DNA of 64,000 nucleotides from Sulfobacillus sp. (GTDB lineage Bacteria > Bacillota > Sulfobacillia > Sulfobacillales > Sulfobacillaceae), in assembly GCA_027309085.1 (NCBI GenBank), contig DAIDDL010000010.1, positions 1-64,000 of the forward strand, given 5' to 3'. Shown here piece after piece: positions 28,365-37,178 of the stretch. The notes below the pieces were generated by a model. The model ran no database searches, was not told the DNA's origin, and saw nothing but the letters and a program-made list of their open reading frames with translations. The translations under genes were made by a program, and so were the position numbers. Every line of letters starts with the position of its first letter. The first letter of the stretch is position 1.

Positions 28365-28877
28365 TCAGCGGAACTGCCAGCCCTGGTCGATCCATAATTT
28401 CTGGTAGTGCTCTGCGGAGCGGCGTATGTTTTCCCTCTCGTCCGGGCTCAACGCGCGGACCACCCGGGCAGGAGCGCCCATCACCAGCACGCCTTGAGGA
28501 ATTTCCATGCCCTCTGGCACCAAGCACCCGGCCGCAATGATGGTCTGCTGGTTTATCCGGGCGCCGTTCATAATGATGGCACCCATCCCAATCAACACAG
28601 CATCTCCAATCCAGGCTCCGTGCACGATAGCGCCGTGCCCCACAGTCACATCCTCGCCGATGCGGCACGGGAACCCGGGATCTGCATGGAGGGTGGCATT
28701 ATCTTGCACATTCGACCCGGCGCCCACTGCAATGGGCGCCGCGTCCGCCCGGATCACGGCATTAAACCACACCGATGCCCTATCGCCCAAAGTGACCTGG
28801 CCAATAAGGTAGGAACCCGGCGCCACGAAAACAGGACGCCCCACGGCCGGGTAATGTTCTCCAAATTTCAACAACAT
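28365..28877 (-). CDS. gamma-class carbonic anhydrase / LbH transferase-like protein
   Basis: 170 residues of left-handed beta helix: hexapeptide repeats run from about residue 15 to 135 (ASVWFNAVIRADAAPI, IGEDVTVGHGAIVHGAWIGD). The zinc-type histidines are placed as in Cam/YrdA proteins (NATLHAD, VGHGAIVHG). C-terminal helix contains MGAPARVVRALSPDE, as in this family. It starts three bases after tsaD. Carbonic anhydrase activity is possible but many close relatives are inactive or of unknown substrate. Confidence 0.88.
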   Translation of the reverse strand: MLLKFGEHYPAVGRPVFVAPGSYLIGQVTLGDRASVWFNAVIRADAAPIAVGAGSNVQDNATLHADPGFPCRIGEDVTVGHGAIVHGAWIGDAVLIGMGAIIMNGARINQQTIIAAGCLVPEGMEIPQGVLVMGAPARVVRALSPDERENIRRSAEHYQKLWIDQGWQFR

Positions 28878-28880
28878 GCG

Positions 28881-29909
28881 TCAGTCCCCCTCCTGTCCAA
28901 GCGGAAAGAGCACCTTGGGCCCCTCAAAGGGCCCCATCCGGTCTCCCGCCTGCCACTTGTAATAGCCCAAGGCCGCCACCATGGCGGCGTTGTCGGTGCA
29001 GTAAGACACAGGGGGTATATGAATGCTTATGCCCAAAGAGTCCCCTAAATGCGCGAATGCCTCGCGTATGGCGCCATTGGCCGTCACCCCGCCGGCCAGG
29101 TAGAGATCCTTCACCGGGTGCTGCTGCCAAGCGCGCCGGACCGTGGCGATCAAGGCCCGCACCACCGCATCTTGCAGTGCATAGGCCACCTCTTCGGGCT
29201 CTTGGATATGCTTGTCATACAGAGCTTGGGTCGCCGTTTTCACCCCACTGAAACTGAAGTCCAGCCGCCCGTGCATGTCGGCGACCGGCAGCCGCAGATT
29301 TTTTCTCTGGGCCAGACCTGCCAGCTTTTCTATTTGCGGACCGCCTGGATAAGTCATGTGGAGAATCCTTGCGCCCTTGTCGAAAGCCTCCCCGGCAGCG
29401 TCATCTTGGGTCTGCCCCAGCTGGCGCAGCGCCAGGTGGCCTTCCCACAAAAACAGGCTGGTGTGGCCTCCAGACACCAGCAAGGCGAGGGAAGGAAAGC
29501 GAATCGGCTCCTCCAAGGCGTTGGCGTACAAGTGCGCTTCCAGATGGTGCACCCCGATGACAGGCAGGTGCAGGGCCGACCCCAGGGTCCTGGCAAATGT
29601 CACCCCCACCAGCAGCGACCCTAAAAGCCCCGGTCCTTGGGTCACGGCAATGGCATCGAGGTCCCCAAGTCCCACTTTGGCCTCTCTCAGCACCCAATCC
29701 ACCACCGGCAGAATTGCCATCGCATGTTCGCGGGCAGCCACTTCCGGAACCACGCCTCCATACTGGGCCTGAATGGCGGCAGAAGACAGAAGGCTCGTCG
29801 CCAAGAGTCTAGATCCGTCTTCGACGACAGCGGCCGCCGTCTCGTCGCAGGAAGACTCTATTCCAAGGATTTTCGTGTTCCGCCCTCCCCCAACCGCAGT
29901 GTTTGGCAT
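28881..29909 (-). CDS. tsaD: tRNA N6-adenosine threonylcarbamoyltransferase
   Basis: Kae1/TsaD transfers threonylcarbamoyl to A37 of ANN-decoding tRNAs, with TsaB and TsaE encoded nearby. Blocks are KILGIESSCDETAAAVV, GPGLLGSLLVG, the metal-binding HHLEAHLYAN, LALLVSGGHTSL and AGGVTANGAIRE. The ATG at 29909 gives 342 residues with an 11-residue extension before the usual start. A strong GGGGGAGGG lies inside that extension, six bases before an ACG that would give exactly (M)KILGIESS, so initiation at ACG (about 29876) is an alternative. Confidence 0.96.
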   Translation of the reverse strand: MPNTAVGGGRNTKILGIESSCDETAAAVVEDGSRLLATSLLSSAAIQAQYGGVVPEVAAREHAMAILPVVDWVLREAKVGLGDLDAIAVTQGPGLLGSLLVGVTFARTLGSALHLPVIGVHHLEAHLYANALEEPIRFPSLALLVSGGHTSLFLWEGHLALRQLGQTQDDAAGEAFDKGARILHMTYPGGPQIEKLAGLAQRKNLRLPVADMHGRLDFSFSGVKTATQALYDKHIQEPEEVAYALQDAVVRALIATVRRAWQQHPVKDLYLAGGVTANGAIREAFAHLGDSLGISIHIPPVSYCTDNAAMVAALGYYKWQAGDRMGPFEGPKVLFPLGQEGD

Positions 29910-29939
29910 ATCTTTAGCCCATCAGGAAAAACTACCCCC

Positions 29940-30455
29940 ATGCCACAACAACCGGGGGTCTCGCACATGGGGTTTTCTGTTCTACTGTATTTTTTGGCGC
30001 TGCTGGCGGTCTTCGCCGGCCCTTCCGCACTGGCCTTGTCACCCGCCACTTATTCCTTTATGACACTCGGGCACCTGCTGACATTTTTAGCCAGTGTCGT
30101 GCTCTTTGTCCTGACCGGGCGCATGCTCAGGAAACGGGGCCGCAGGCCATTTTGGCCTGCATGCTGGATGGGCGCTGCAGCGGCTTTTTCCGGCACCCTT
30201 ATCAGCCAGTATGTCATCCGGCTGCCACTGGCCGAGCGGGCGTTCATAGCCCAGCTGCATGGAGTCCCAGCCGCCGCGGCCGAAACCATGCTGCACCTGC
30301 ATGTCATCTCCGGCGCGCTGCTGACAGGGCTGTACGCCGCCCTTTTTTATGCAGTGCTGGGCGGATTTGCCGCCTGGTGGGGCGCCCGCCCCGTAGGCAA
30401 GACCCCTCCGGCGAAAGGCGGCGCGCTGCCTCGAAAAGACCCCCAGGCCAGCTAG
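29940..30455 (+). CDS. hypothetical small membrane protein
   Basis: About 171 residues, not recognised. Four hydrophobic segments are visible: FSVLLYFLALLAVFAGPSAL, TLGHLLTFLASVVLFVL, the ACWMGAAAAFSGTLIS region and a last one around LLTGLYAALFYAVLGGFAAW. A histidine in LGHLLTF and several in METMLHLHVISG-like helix 4 could be functional. The tail is short, basic and cytoplasmic. ATG at 29940 or 29967 are both possible; the second has GGGGGT eight bases upstream. It sits alone on the plus strand between tsaD and rimI, divergent from tsaD and ending three bases from rimI. Confidence 0.65.
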   Translation: MPQQPGVSHMGFSVLLYFLALLAVFAGPSALALSPATYSFMTLGHLLTFLASVVLFVLTGRMLRKRGRRPFWPACWMGAAAAFSGTLISQYVIRLPLAERAFIAQLHGVPAAAAETMLHLHVISGALLTGLYAALFYAVLGGFAAWWGARPVGKTPPAKGGALPRKDPQAS

Positions 30456-30457
30456 CG

Positions 30458-30949
30458 TCACATCGGGTCTTTCCACATGATAAACGCATCTTCATGCGTA
30501 TCCGTGTAATAGCCCCGGCGCACTCCCAACTGGACAAATCCCAGTTTGTTGTACAGATTCTGCGCCACCTGGTTGCCCCGTCGCACCTCGAGGGTCATCC
30601 GCACGACCCCGAGCACCCGGGCCCTGGCCATCAAGCCCATCATGATGGTTTCCCCCAGGTGGTGGCCGCGGTAGTCAGGATGCACGGCAATGTTGGTCAC
30701 GTGCGCTTCATCGAGAATGATCCACATCCCGCCGTAGGCCGCCACCTGCCCGTGAAACTCGACCACCAGATACGTCGCGAATGTATTCTCGAGGAGCTCA
30801 GTCTGAAAGGCATTGCGCGACCACGGCGTGGGAAAGGAATGCGCTTCAATTCCCATGACCGCATCCAGGTCAGCCATATACATGTCCCGCACAATGACGT
30901 CGGGCGACCCTGAAGGGCTGGTGCCGGCGCTCTCATCACTCACTGCCAT
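30458..30949 (-). CDS. rimI: ribosomal protein bS18 N-acetyltransferase, RimI type (GNAT)
   Basis: GNAT acetyltransferase of 163 residues from the ATG at 30949 (AAGGAAGAG about seven bases upstream). It has the acetyl-CoA loop HPDYRGHHLGETIM and the C-terminal LYNKLGFVQLGVRRGYY (with ARVLGVVRMTLEVRRGN), the RimI pattern. The start overlaps the tsaB stop by 14 bases. The thiL-tsaE-tsaB-rimI order is common in bacteria. Whether it acts on S18 or other proteins cannot be told from sequence. Confidence 0.92.
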   Translation of the reverse strand: MAVSDESAGTSPSGSPDVIVRDMYMADLDAVMGIEAHSFPTPWSRNAFQTELLENTFATYLVVEFHGQVAAYGGMWIILDEAHVTNIAVHPDYRGHHLGETIMMGLMARARVLGVVRMTLEVRRGNQVAQNLYNKLGFVQLGVRRGYYTDTHEDAFIMWKDPM

Positions 30950-31646
30950 GCCTGCTCTCTTCCTTTCCATGCGCCAAGCTCCCGGACCGGCCGGAAGTCG
31001 AAATCGCTGGCGCCCTGATATAGGCGGGAGATAGGTTCAGGGCATCCTCCCATTCCCCACATTGTACCCTGCTTTGCGCCAACCGGGCCACCTGGCTACC
31101 CAACAAGGGAAAATTCAGAGCCGTAGCCTCCGGGCCGATGGCTGCCAGCCACTCGGAATCCAGGCCGAGCGGACCCAACACTCCAACGGGCCCCCGCCAG
31201 GGAAATGCCTCTGGAAGATTTCCGCTGGCCGCCCAGTCAGGGATAATCGCTTCAGGCACGCCTGCCCCGCAGAAGTACAGCCCTGCGTAAAACGCAGGGC
31301 CGCGCTTCTCACTCGTGACGAGCACGTGGCTTAGAGGATTGGGCACAGAATACGCCCACGCCTGCAGAGAGGATATTCCCAAGACAGGCACATTCCAGGC
31401 ATAGGCCAACGCCTTGGCGGCCGTCACCGCAATCCGCACTCCCGTAAAAGACCCGGGGCCAACCCCGACCGCCACCGCGTCCGGCTCACCAAATTCGCGG
31501 GCTAGCATGTCCAGCCACGGGACAAGGTGCGAACCCGCCGTTTTGGGAAGGCGCCAAGTGAAATCCGCGGCGGCTTCGCCACCGATTAGGTAACCGGCCG
31601 ACAATCCTGGTCCGGATGCATCAAATCCCAAGATCTTCAGACTCAT
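30936..31646 (-). CDS. tsaB: t6A biosynthesis protein TsaB
   Basis: Non-catalytic partner that holds TsaD. 236 residues from the ATG at 31646, which makes an ATGA overlap with the tsaE stop. It opens LKILGFDASGPGLSAGY and has AVGVGPGSFTGVRIAV.AAKALA, the hallmark of TsaB. The metal-binding HxxxH of TsaD is absent, as expected for TsaB. The C-terminus has PAYIRAP. Confidence 0.95.
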   Translation of the reverse strand: MSLKILGFDASGPGLSAGYLIGGEAAADFTWRLPKTAGSHLVPWLDMLAREFGEPDAVAVGVGPGSFTGVRIAVTAAKALAYAWNVPVLGISSLQAWAYSVPNPLSHVLVTSEKRGPAFYAGLYFCGAGVPEAIIPDWAASGNLPEAFPWRGPVGVLGPLGLDSEWLAAIGPEATALNFPLLGSQVARLAQSRVQCGEWEDALNLSPAYIRAPAISTSGRSGSLAHGKEESRHGSE

Positions 31647-32134
31647 ATCGTGTGGTCCCGCCAGAGGTCCAGGCGCGACTGGCACCCTTGGCCCTGGGCG
31701 CCGAGGTCAAAGGCCCGGCACTGTTCGCCACACACGCTTAAAGACAGATAGAAATATTCTGGATACACCGCCGTCAGGGCATCGCCCCACTCCGCAATGA
31801 TCACGCTGCTTGGATCCTCGGGAGCAGGCAAGTCCAGAACCTCCAGGGATTGTCCCCTTTGCATCCGGTAAAGATCCACATGGTACACGGTAAGGCCTTC
31901 CGCATTATACACATGCACCAAATCAAAAGTCGGGGATTTCACCGCCCCCGTATAGCCCCAAACCCGGAGCAAATGCTGCGTCAGTGTGGTCTTCCCGGAT
32001 CCCAGGTCCCCAGACAGCACGACCAATCCCGCCGGTGCAAATAGCGGGGCGAGTTCCGCTGCCGCGTCCGCCGTCTCCCCGGGACTTTGGCTAATCCGGG
32101 TCCACTGCGAAGTGATGATACGATTTTCGCTCAT
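31643..32134 (-). CDS. tsaE: t6A biosynthesis ATPase TsaE
   Basis: P-loop ATPase that powers turnover of the TsaB-TsaD complex. 163 residues from the ATG at 32134. The Walker A is LSGDLGSGKTTLTQHLL. The conserved SPTFDLVHVY and HVDLYRM follow, then the IIAEWGD block. It overlaps the thiL end by about 44 bases and tsaB by four, so the operon is tightly packed. Confidence 0.95.
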   Translation of the reverse strand: MSENRIITSQWTRISQSPGETADAAAELAPLFAPAGLVVLSGDLGSGKTTLTQHLLRVWGYTGAVKSPTFDLVHVYNAEGLTVYHVDLYRMQRGQSLEVLDLPAPEDPSSVIIAEWGDALTAVYPEYFYLSLSVCGEQCRAFDLGAQGQGCQSRLDLWRDHTI

Positions 32135-33098
32135 CCACTGCAATCTCCTCTCCACCGCGCATGACCCGAATTCCCAGGGTGTCCGTCACGACCCCTATCT
32201 CCGTCACTGGCACCCCACACTGCAGGCACAAGAGCGCGGCTGCCCCTGCTTTTGACGGGGGGACCGCTGCCAACAGTTCATAGTCCTCCCCGCCGTACAG
32301 CGCGAAGCCCAGAGGGTCATGGCCGTATTCTGCCGCAACACTGCGGGTGGCCGCATCCACCGGTATCCGCTCCGCATCAATCTGCACGCCAATGCCGCCA
32401 AACCGGGTCATCGTCCGCAACTCGCAATACAAGCCATCAGAAATATCCGTCATAGCGTGAGCCAGGCTCCCCAGTTGCTGCCCGGCTTCCACCCGGGCCA
32501 CAGGGGCAAGGTGCGCCTGCAGCACGCTGCGGTGCTGAATCGAGGTGCTGGGCCAGCGTACCCCGTGAGAGAGCAGGATGTACCCTGCATAAGCCGCTCC
32601 CAGCCGGCCCGTCACAAACAGCCGGTCCCCCGGTTTGGCGCCATTCAGCAGCACAGGGCCATGAGGACCGGGCTGCCCGAATACCGACACATCCAGCGAC
32701 AGGCCGTTCGGGGAATGGACAGTGTCCCCGCCCAGAAGCACAGACCCGTAGCGGTCGAGCGCCTTGGCCATCCCCCGGTACAGCCGCTCCACAGTCTCCA
32801 CTTCCATCGAACCGGGCAAGGCAATGCTGGTCAGAATAGCTTTCGGCACACCACCCATTGCCGCAATGTCACTGATGTTGACCGCAACCGCCTTCTCCCC
32901 CAGCTGTTCTGGAGTCATCCACTCCCAGCGGAAATGTACCCCCTCCACCAGCATATCCTGACTCACCAGCCAGCCCGCGGCGGAAGGCGGGAGATAAGCC
33001 GCATCATCGCCAATTCCCAGGTAGCCCATCGGCACGATGGCCTGCAGTCGGTGGATGACGGAAATGAGCGCCCGCTCACCGACATCCCCCACCTTCAC
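32091..33098 (-). CDS. thiL: thiamine-monophosphate kinase
   Basis: Phosphorylates thiamine phosphate to the cofactor TPP. Conserved PurM-like fold blocks are GIGDDAAYL, VSQDMLVEGVHF, AVNISDIAAMGG, LLGGDTVHS and YGGEDYELL. By family comparison the protein begins near VKVGDVGERALI, the GTG at 33098 (335 residues); this GTG and another at 33119 both lack a good ribosome site. A strong GGAAGGAAG instead stands six bases before an in-frame ACG at 33149. It heads the thiL-tsaE-tsaB-rimI operon. Confidence 0.93.
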   Translation of the reverse strand: MKVGDVGERALISVIHRLQAIVPMGYLGIGDDAAYLPPSAAGWLVSQDMLVEGVHFRWEWMTPEQLGEKAVAVNISDIAAMGGVPKAILTSIALPGSMEVETVERLYRGMAKALDRYGSVLLGGDTVHSPNGLSLDVSVFGQPGPHGPVLLNGAKPGDRLFVTGRLGAAYAGYILLSHGVRWPSTSIQHRSVLQAHLAPVARVEAGQQLGSLAHAMTDISDGLYCELRTMTRFGGIGVQIDAERIPVDAATRSVAAEYGHDPLGFALYGGEDYELLAAVPPSKAGAAALLCLQCGVPVTEIGVVTDTLGIRVMRGGEEIAVDERKSYHHFAVDPD

Positions 33099-33165
33099 CG
33101 CACGACTTTCTTCACGCACCGTAGACGTCCGTCTCGTCTTCTGTTTCGTAACGTTCTTCCTTCCC

Positions 33166-33194
33166 TTGGCCTGCGCCCGCGACAAGTTTACAAT
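33166..33194 (+). promoter_or_regulatory. putative promoter of the alpha/beta hydrolase gene
   Basis: TTGGCC (33166-33171), 17 bases, TACAAT (33189-33194) on the plus strand. The -10 is good and the -35 weak. The ribosome site TAGGAGG follows 16 bases later. The region overlaps the upstream leader of the divergent thiL gene. Confidence 0.5.
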
Positions 33195-33224
33195 AACGAC
33201 AGTATACGTTAGGAGGCGACAGCC

Positions 33225-34022
33225 ATTCCCACAGATATTATACGCCAGCACAGCATGTGGCGAGGAAAACAGTTCAGCTGGTTTGAATCCGGGCAAGGGT
33301 TCCCGTTGGTCCTGCTTCATGGTGGCGGCGGAACCGGCAAAGCGTGGTGGTACCAGCTCGAATGCTTGGCTGCGGACTACCGCGTCATTGCCCCGGACAT
33401 GCCAGGCTTCGGCCAGTCTGAGGAAATCCCTGGCATCGACAATGTCGGCGCCATCTTCGAGGCGCTTCAAGGATGGCTCGACATCTGGAATATCCAAAAT
33501 TTCGCTGTCGGGGGCAACTCTATGGGCGGGCGGGTTGCGCTGTCTTTGGCAGCCCACATGCCCGGACGCGTCAAAGCTTTAATCCTTCTAGACGCCGTTG
33601 GCGTCAGCCTGCCCGACGTCCCGATTCTCAATCCTCTGACCCTGCCGCCCGACCAGTTTATGTCAGGGCTTGTCAAACATCCTGACCGGTACCGGAAGCT
33701 TACCCCCTACCGTACGCTGTCCGATGCCCAAGAATTAAACCATGGGCGGCGGATATTTGCCAAATATCTGGGAACTGAGGGCATTGCGCCGGATCCGGAC
33801 CAGGACCTCACGCAGGTCACCATGCCCACGCTCTTGCTGTGGGGGCGTGACGACCAAATTGTTCCGGTCGAATATGGCCGCGCCCTGGAAAAGGCTCTCA
33901 GCAATGCAGAACTTCTGGTGATTGATGATGTGGGCCACTTGCCGCACATTGAGGAGCCTCAGTTGACCTGCCGCACCATCAGCAACTTTCTTGCCGCTCA
34001 TCCAGACATTTTCACCAAGTGA
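33225..34022 (+). CDS. alpha/beta-fold hydrolase (MhpC/BphD-like), probable AUU start
   Basis: Serine hydrolase of 255-265 residues. The nucleophile elbow is GNSMGGR; DMPGFGQSE, LLLWGRDD (acid) and VGHLPHIEEP (His) complete the triad region. It resembles C-C bond hydrolases of aromatic degradation, but no such pathway is nearby, so the substrate is unknown. The first ATG is at 33255 without a ribosome site. A perfect TAGGAGG lies at 33210-33216, eight bases before an in-frame ATT at 33225 that would add ten residues. I annotate from that ATT; 33255 is the conservative choice. Confidence 0.88.
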   Translation: MPTDIIRQHSMWRGKQFSWFESGQGFPLVLLHGGGGTGKAWWYQLECLAADYRVIAPDMPGFGQSEEIPGIDNVGAIFEALQGWLDIWNIQNFAVGGNSMGGRVALSLAAHMPGRVKALILLDAVGVSLPDVPILNPLTLPPDQFMSGLVKHPDRYRKLTPYRTLSDAQELNHGRRIFAKYLGTEGIAPDPDQDLTQVTMPTLLLWGRDDQIVPVEYGRALEKALSNAELLVIDDVGHLPHIEEPQLTCRTISNFLAAHPDIFTK

Positions 34023-34028
34023 CGCGCT

Positions 34029-34064
34029 GCCTGCTGTCCCTCAAAAAGGGGGAGCAGGCTTTTT
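34029..34064 (+). terminator. intrinsic terminator of the hydrolase gene
   Basis: GCCTGCT (34029-34035) pairs with AGCAGGC (34053-34059), extended by TCCC/GGGG inside, followed by TTTTT. It starts six bases after the stop codon. Confidence 0.9.
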
Positions 34065-34114
34065 CATGGACCCAAAGGATCTGGCCCAATTCATCCCGGG
34101 ACCGCCCGCCAGTC

Positions 34115-34300
34115 TCACGGGCGTTGGCGCGCGTAGTCAGCGACCCGGTCCCGTTCTCCTTCCGGGGTAATCATGTAGACGGCCATTAAGCCTTCCTCCA
34201 GCCGCAGTTCCACCATGCATACCGCACAGTAAAACCACCCGGGACCTCTAAGACGCCCGAGCCAGTGATTTCCGCATTGCGGACAAACTGGGTATGTCAC
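34115..34300 (-). CDS. small zinc-ribbon protein
   Basis: About 61 residues from a GTG at 34300. A CPQCG knuckle near residue 6 and a CAVC knuckle about 20 residues later make a likely zinc ribbon with aromatic loop residues (GPGWFYCAVC). The second half is acidic and ends YARQRP. The start is uncertain because the only good ribosome site (AAGGAGGG, about 34360) is too far upstream. No function is known to me. Confidence 0.55.
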   Translation of the reverse strand: MTYPVCPQCGNHWLGRLRGPGWFYCAVCMVELRLEEGLMAVYMITPEGERDRVADYARQRP

Positions 34301-34634
34301 CAAAAGCGCCCGCTGGAATCCCGAAAGCCCCAGCTCCGGGGAGGAAAGCGGGCTTCCCTCCTTTCTTCTAGACCAAAATGCCACGCTCCGCAGACGTCTT
34401 CCGCCTAAATGGCGCGCTCCCATGCCCAGCGCGGCTGATTCCACCAGTTTACCCTAAAATTGCCGGAATCACACCAAAAACGTCTGCCGTCTGTACCATA
34501 CTGCTCCCGCGAGGCGCTCCACATGGGCAGGCGTCCCCGGCCTTGCGACTAGTCTACAGGCCGGGCTTGGGCTTGTCTACCGTTCCCCGGGCGACTCTTT
34601 CCGGCCCGGGCCGGATCTCCAGAGATTGTTCCCG

Positions 34635-35237
34635 TCAGTTCTCCGATTCACACCAAGACCGATTGCCAGTCGCGCGGGGAATCTGCCAGAAATCCAGCAG
34701 CTGCCCCAACTGGAGCAAATCCCGGCACACTGTCTTTACGGAGGCTGGGCGGTAAATAAGGTATGCGGGGTGGAACATGGGAAACGCCACGGTCCGTTCC
34801 GTCATCTCCACAATGCTGCCCCGGACCTGAGAAAAGTCCAGGCGGCCTGTCAGCGCCTGGTAAGCGACGCGCCCCAGCGGCACGATCACCCGCGGCGAGA
34901 CGTTGGCGACATCGCGCATGAGCCAAGGACGGCATGCAGCAATTTCATCACGGCGAGGCGCCCGGTTGCGGTTCATCTCCACGGGGCGGCAGCGCACGGC
35001 GTTGTTCAGCCAAACCGCCTCCCGGGGCAGACCCAGATACTCTAGCATCCTGTCAAACTTGCGCCCCGCCTGACCTTGAAATCCGGTGCCCGTCCGGTCT
35101 TCCATCCGGCCCGGAGCTTCTCCGGTAAACATCACGGACGCCTGCAGGAAACCCGACCCCATTACCACCTGGGACCGGGTCTCATGCAAGCGGCAACGCT
35201 GGCATTGAGCTTCTTCAGCACTATCATGGAATGAAAT
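34635..35237 (-). CDS. family 4 uracil-DNA glycosylase with 4Fe-4S cluster, probable AUU start
   Basis: Removes uracil from DNA. Motif A is GEAPGRMED with GTGFQGQAG; the later motif is MFHPAYLIYRP. Four cluster cysteines are seen only if the gene starts upstream of the TTG at 35189: CQRCRL comes before that TTG, and CRP plus AACRPW come after. The frame is open back to a stop at about 35297, with no ATG, GTG or TTG before CQRC. An ATT at 35237, nine bases after AAAGGGGG, gives the normal 200-residue protein. It follows DUF3501 by 49 bases, probably in the same operon. Confidence 0.9.
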   Translation of the reverse strand: MSFHDSAEEAQCQRCRLHETRSQVVMGSGFLQASVMFTGEAPGRMEDRTGTGFQGQAGRKFDRMLEYLGLPREAVWLNNAVRCRPVEMNRNRAPRRDEIAACRPWLMRDVANVSPRVIVPLGRVAYQALTGRLDFSQVRGSIVEMTERTVAFPMFHPAYLIYRPASVKTVCRDLLQLGQLLDFWQIPRATGNRSWCESEN

Positions 35238-35286
35238 CCGAGGCCGCCCCCTTTGTTTTTTCTGTGTATTTCCGGCGGCTGTCCTG

Positions 35287-35862
35287 TCAGTGAATCAGGT
35301 CAGCCAAGAGAGAGGCCTTGGCATCCGCGGACACCGCCGTGTGAAAATCATAGCCGGGATGGTGGACCGCCAGGGATACCGTGGGAGACAGCGCCAGCAA
35401 GTTTATCTGGTCGAGCGTGAACATAAAGGTCAGGTAGTGCACTGCACTGGTCTTCTCCTCCGTCGACCGCCCGGGCTCCGCCTGAGCATGCACCCGAAAT
35501 CCTTCTCCGTCCAAAAACACATGCTCTTCCACTCCCGAGAGCCTCTGCAGGATTTGCGGCATGTCATCCTCCTGATTCAGCGCAATCAGCAGGGTGGCCC
35601 CAATGCTGCGCCCTGCAGGGAGCAAGTCATTATACACATCGATCTCCTGCTGTATCAGAACCGGATCCTCGATATGTTCGATGCGGCACATTTCTTGCAC
35701 CTGAAACCGCATGGTGTCCCGATTTTCGAACACGATGGAAATGCGCGGGCCGACCTCGACCCGGCGGATTCTTTTCAAGGCGATGATGCGGCGGCGAAAC
35801 TCTTCGCGCTCTTTGGCATAATCTTCGGGAGAAACAATATCGGACAGCGTCAATGGCCTCAC
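35287..35862 (-). CDS. DUF3501 family protein
   Basis: 191 residues. It starts with the family pattern LTLSDIVSPEDYAKEREEFR and RIIALKRIRRVEVGP, and has MRFQVQEMCRIEHI and LPAGRSIGATLLIAL. Function is unknown. In many bacteria DUF3501 genes travel with rubrerythrin and a CCG-domain Fe-S protein, exactly as here, which points to a role in peroxide or superoxide handling. The GTG at 35862 overlaps the upstream stop (GTGA), with AAAGGAG nine bases upstream. Confidence 0.9.
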   Translation of the reverse strand: MRPLTLSDIVSPEDYAKEREEFRRRIIALKRIRRVEVGPRISIVFENRDTMRFQVQEMCRIEHIEDPVLIQQEIDVYNDLLPAGRSIGATLLIALNQEDDMPQILQRLSGVEEHVFLDGEGFRVHAQAEPGRSTEEKTSAVHYLTFMFTLDQINLLALSPTVSLAVHHPGYDFHTAVSADAKASLLADLIH

Positions 35863-37124
35863 ACCCCGTCACTCCTTTCCAAACCGTATGCCTGCCACAA
35901 AAGCTCCACGGGGTGGCTCGGGGGCCGGTCGCTGGCTGTTTCGATCTGCAGCCCAGCCAGTGCGCAGTCGGAACAGGCCTGGGTCCCGCGAGCCTCATGA
36001 AACGCTTTCGTCAGTTTGGCAGCAACTTTCTGCGACGCGTCATAAAATTCCGCTTTGAGCCCCCAAGTGCCGTCAATTCCGGCACAGTGGTCAACGACAT
36101 TCACCGTGGTGCCGTCCACATAACTCAGCACATCGCGGGCCGAGCGTTTCAGTCCTTCTGCTTTGGTATGGCATGAGAGATGGTATGTGACTGTGCCCAA
36201 GGAACGGCGAAAGCCCTTTTTCAGTTCGCCCTTGCGCGCTTTCTGAGCCAGATACTCTGTGACATCTACCGTCTGCTCGCTGACTAGGCGGGCCTCGTCG
36301 GTGTCCAGAAGCAGTGGGTACTCCTTCTTAAGAACGTAAGCGCATGTCGGCTGCAGGGCCAGGATCTTTTTCCCCTCCCGCGCGTAGCGGACCAGAACGG
36401 CCACGTTCTGCTTGGCGCGGAGAGTGGCCCCTGCAATGTCCCCTCCGTCCAGGGCAGGCATGCCGCAACAGCGCTGAAAGGCTGGCACCGCGGCCTGAAT
36501 GCCGTTATGAGCGAGCACTTTGACAGCAGCCTGCCCGATCCCCGGTTCGTGATACTCCACCGTGCACGTGGAAAAAATGGCCACATCAGCGGCACCGGGT
36601 TTCTCATGGTTTTTTTCCACCCACTGGGAGAAGCGCAGGGGGGCGAAACGGGGAAGGTGCCGGCGCCTGTCAATTCCCACCGCCTTCTCCATGACCTGGC
36701 GCATGACGGCATTTTCATTGCTCCAGTTGGACAGGGCAGGCGCCGCCGTACCGAGCCGCCCCACCCTCTCCGGATCCCCTAAAAATCGGTCGGCCGGCTT
36801 TATCCCGTGTTTTTTTGCGCGCACCGCCTTGGAGCGCAGCATCAGCCGGGGAAAGTCCAGATCAAAGCGGTGCGGGGGAATATAAGGACACTTGAGATAG
36901 CAGAGTTTGCACTGATAGCACAAATCCGCGGTCAGGGACAATTCATCCTCAGTCAGCAGATCCGCATCGTCATCGTGCGACTCCACCGCTTTAAACAGTT
37001 CCGGAAAAGATGGGCACAGGCTGTAGCATAGCCGGCAGCCGTTGCAGATGTCAAAAGCTTTCTTCATATCCTGGCTCAACGCCGTTTCGTCCCAGTAACG
37101 GTCCGTATTCGGATTGTATTCCAA
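35859..37124 (-). CDS. Fe-S oxidoreductase (GlpC/HdrD-like), rubrerythrin-associated
   Basis: 421 residues. Two 4Fe-4S binding motifs near the N-terminus ([12 protein letters not shown] at about 28-39, [12 protein letters not shown] at about 69-80) are followed by two CCG-like domains ([25 protein letters not shown]). This is the glycerol-3-phosphate dehydrogenase subunit C / heterodisulfide reductase D type. It may pass electrons to rubrerythrin. The TTG at 37124 has AAGGGGG seven bases upstream. The second CCG motif has a single Cys-Ala in place of CC. Confidence 0.92.
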   Translation of the reverse strand: MEYNPNTDRYWDETALSQDMKKAFDICNGCRLCYSLCPSFPELFKAVESHDDDADLLTEDELSLTADLCYQCKLCYLKCPYIPPHRFDLDFPRLMLRSKAVRAKKHGIKPADRFLGDPERVGRLGTAAPALSNWSNENAVMRQVMEKAVGIDRRRHLPRFAPLRFSQWVEKNHEKPGAADVAIFSTCTVEYHEPGIGQAAVKVLAHNGIQAAVPAFQRCCGMPALDGGDIAGATLRAKQNVAVLVRYAREGKKILALQPTCAYVLKKEYPLLLDTDEARLVSEQTVDVTEYLAQKARKGELKKGFRRSLGTVTYHLSCHTKAEGLKRSARDVLSYVDGTTVNVVDHCAGIDGTWGLKAEFYDASQKVAAKLTKAFHEARGTQACSDCALAGLQIETASDRPPSHPVELLWQAYGLERSDGV

Positions 37125-37178
37125 CCCCGTTCCCCCTTTGCCCAGCCATCATGGCGGGGGCCTGAGGCCCCCTGTGGT

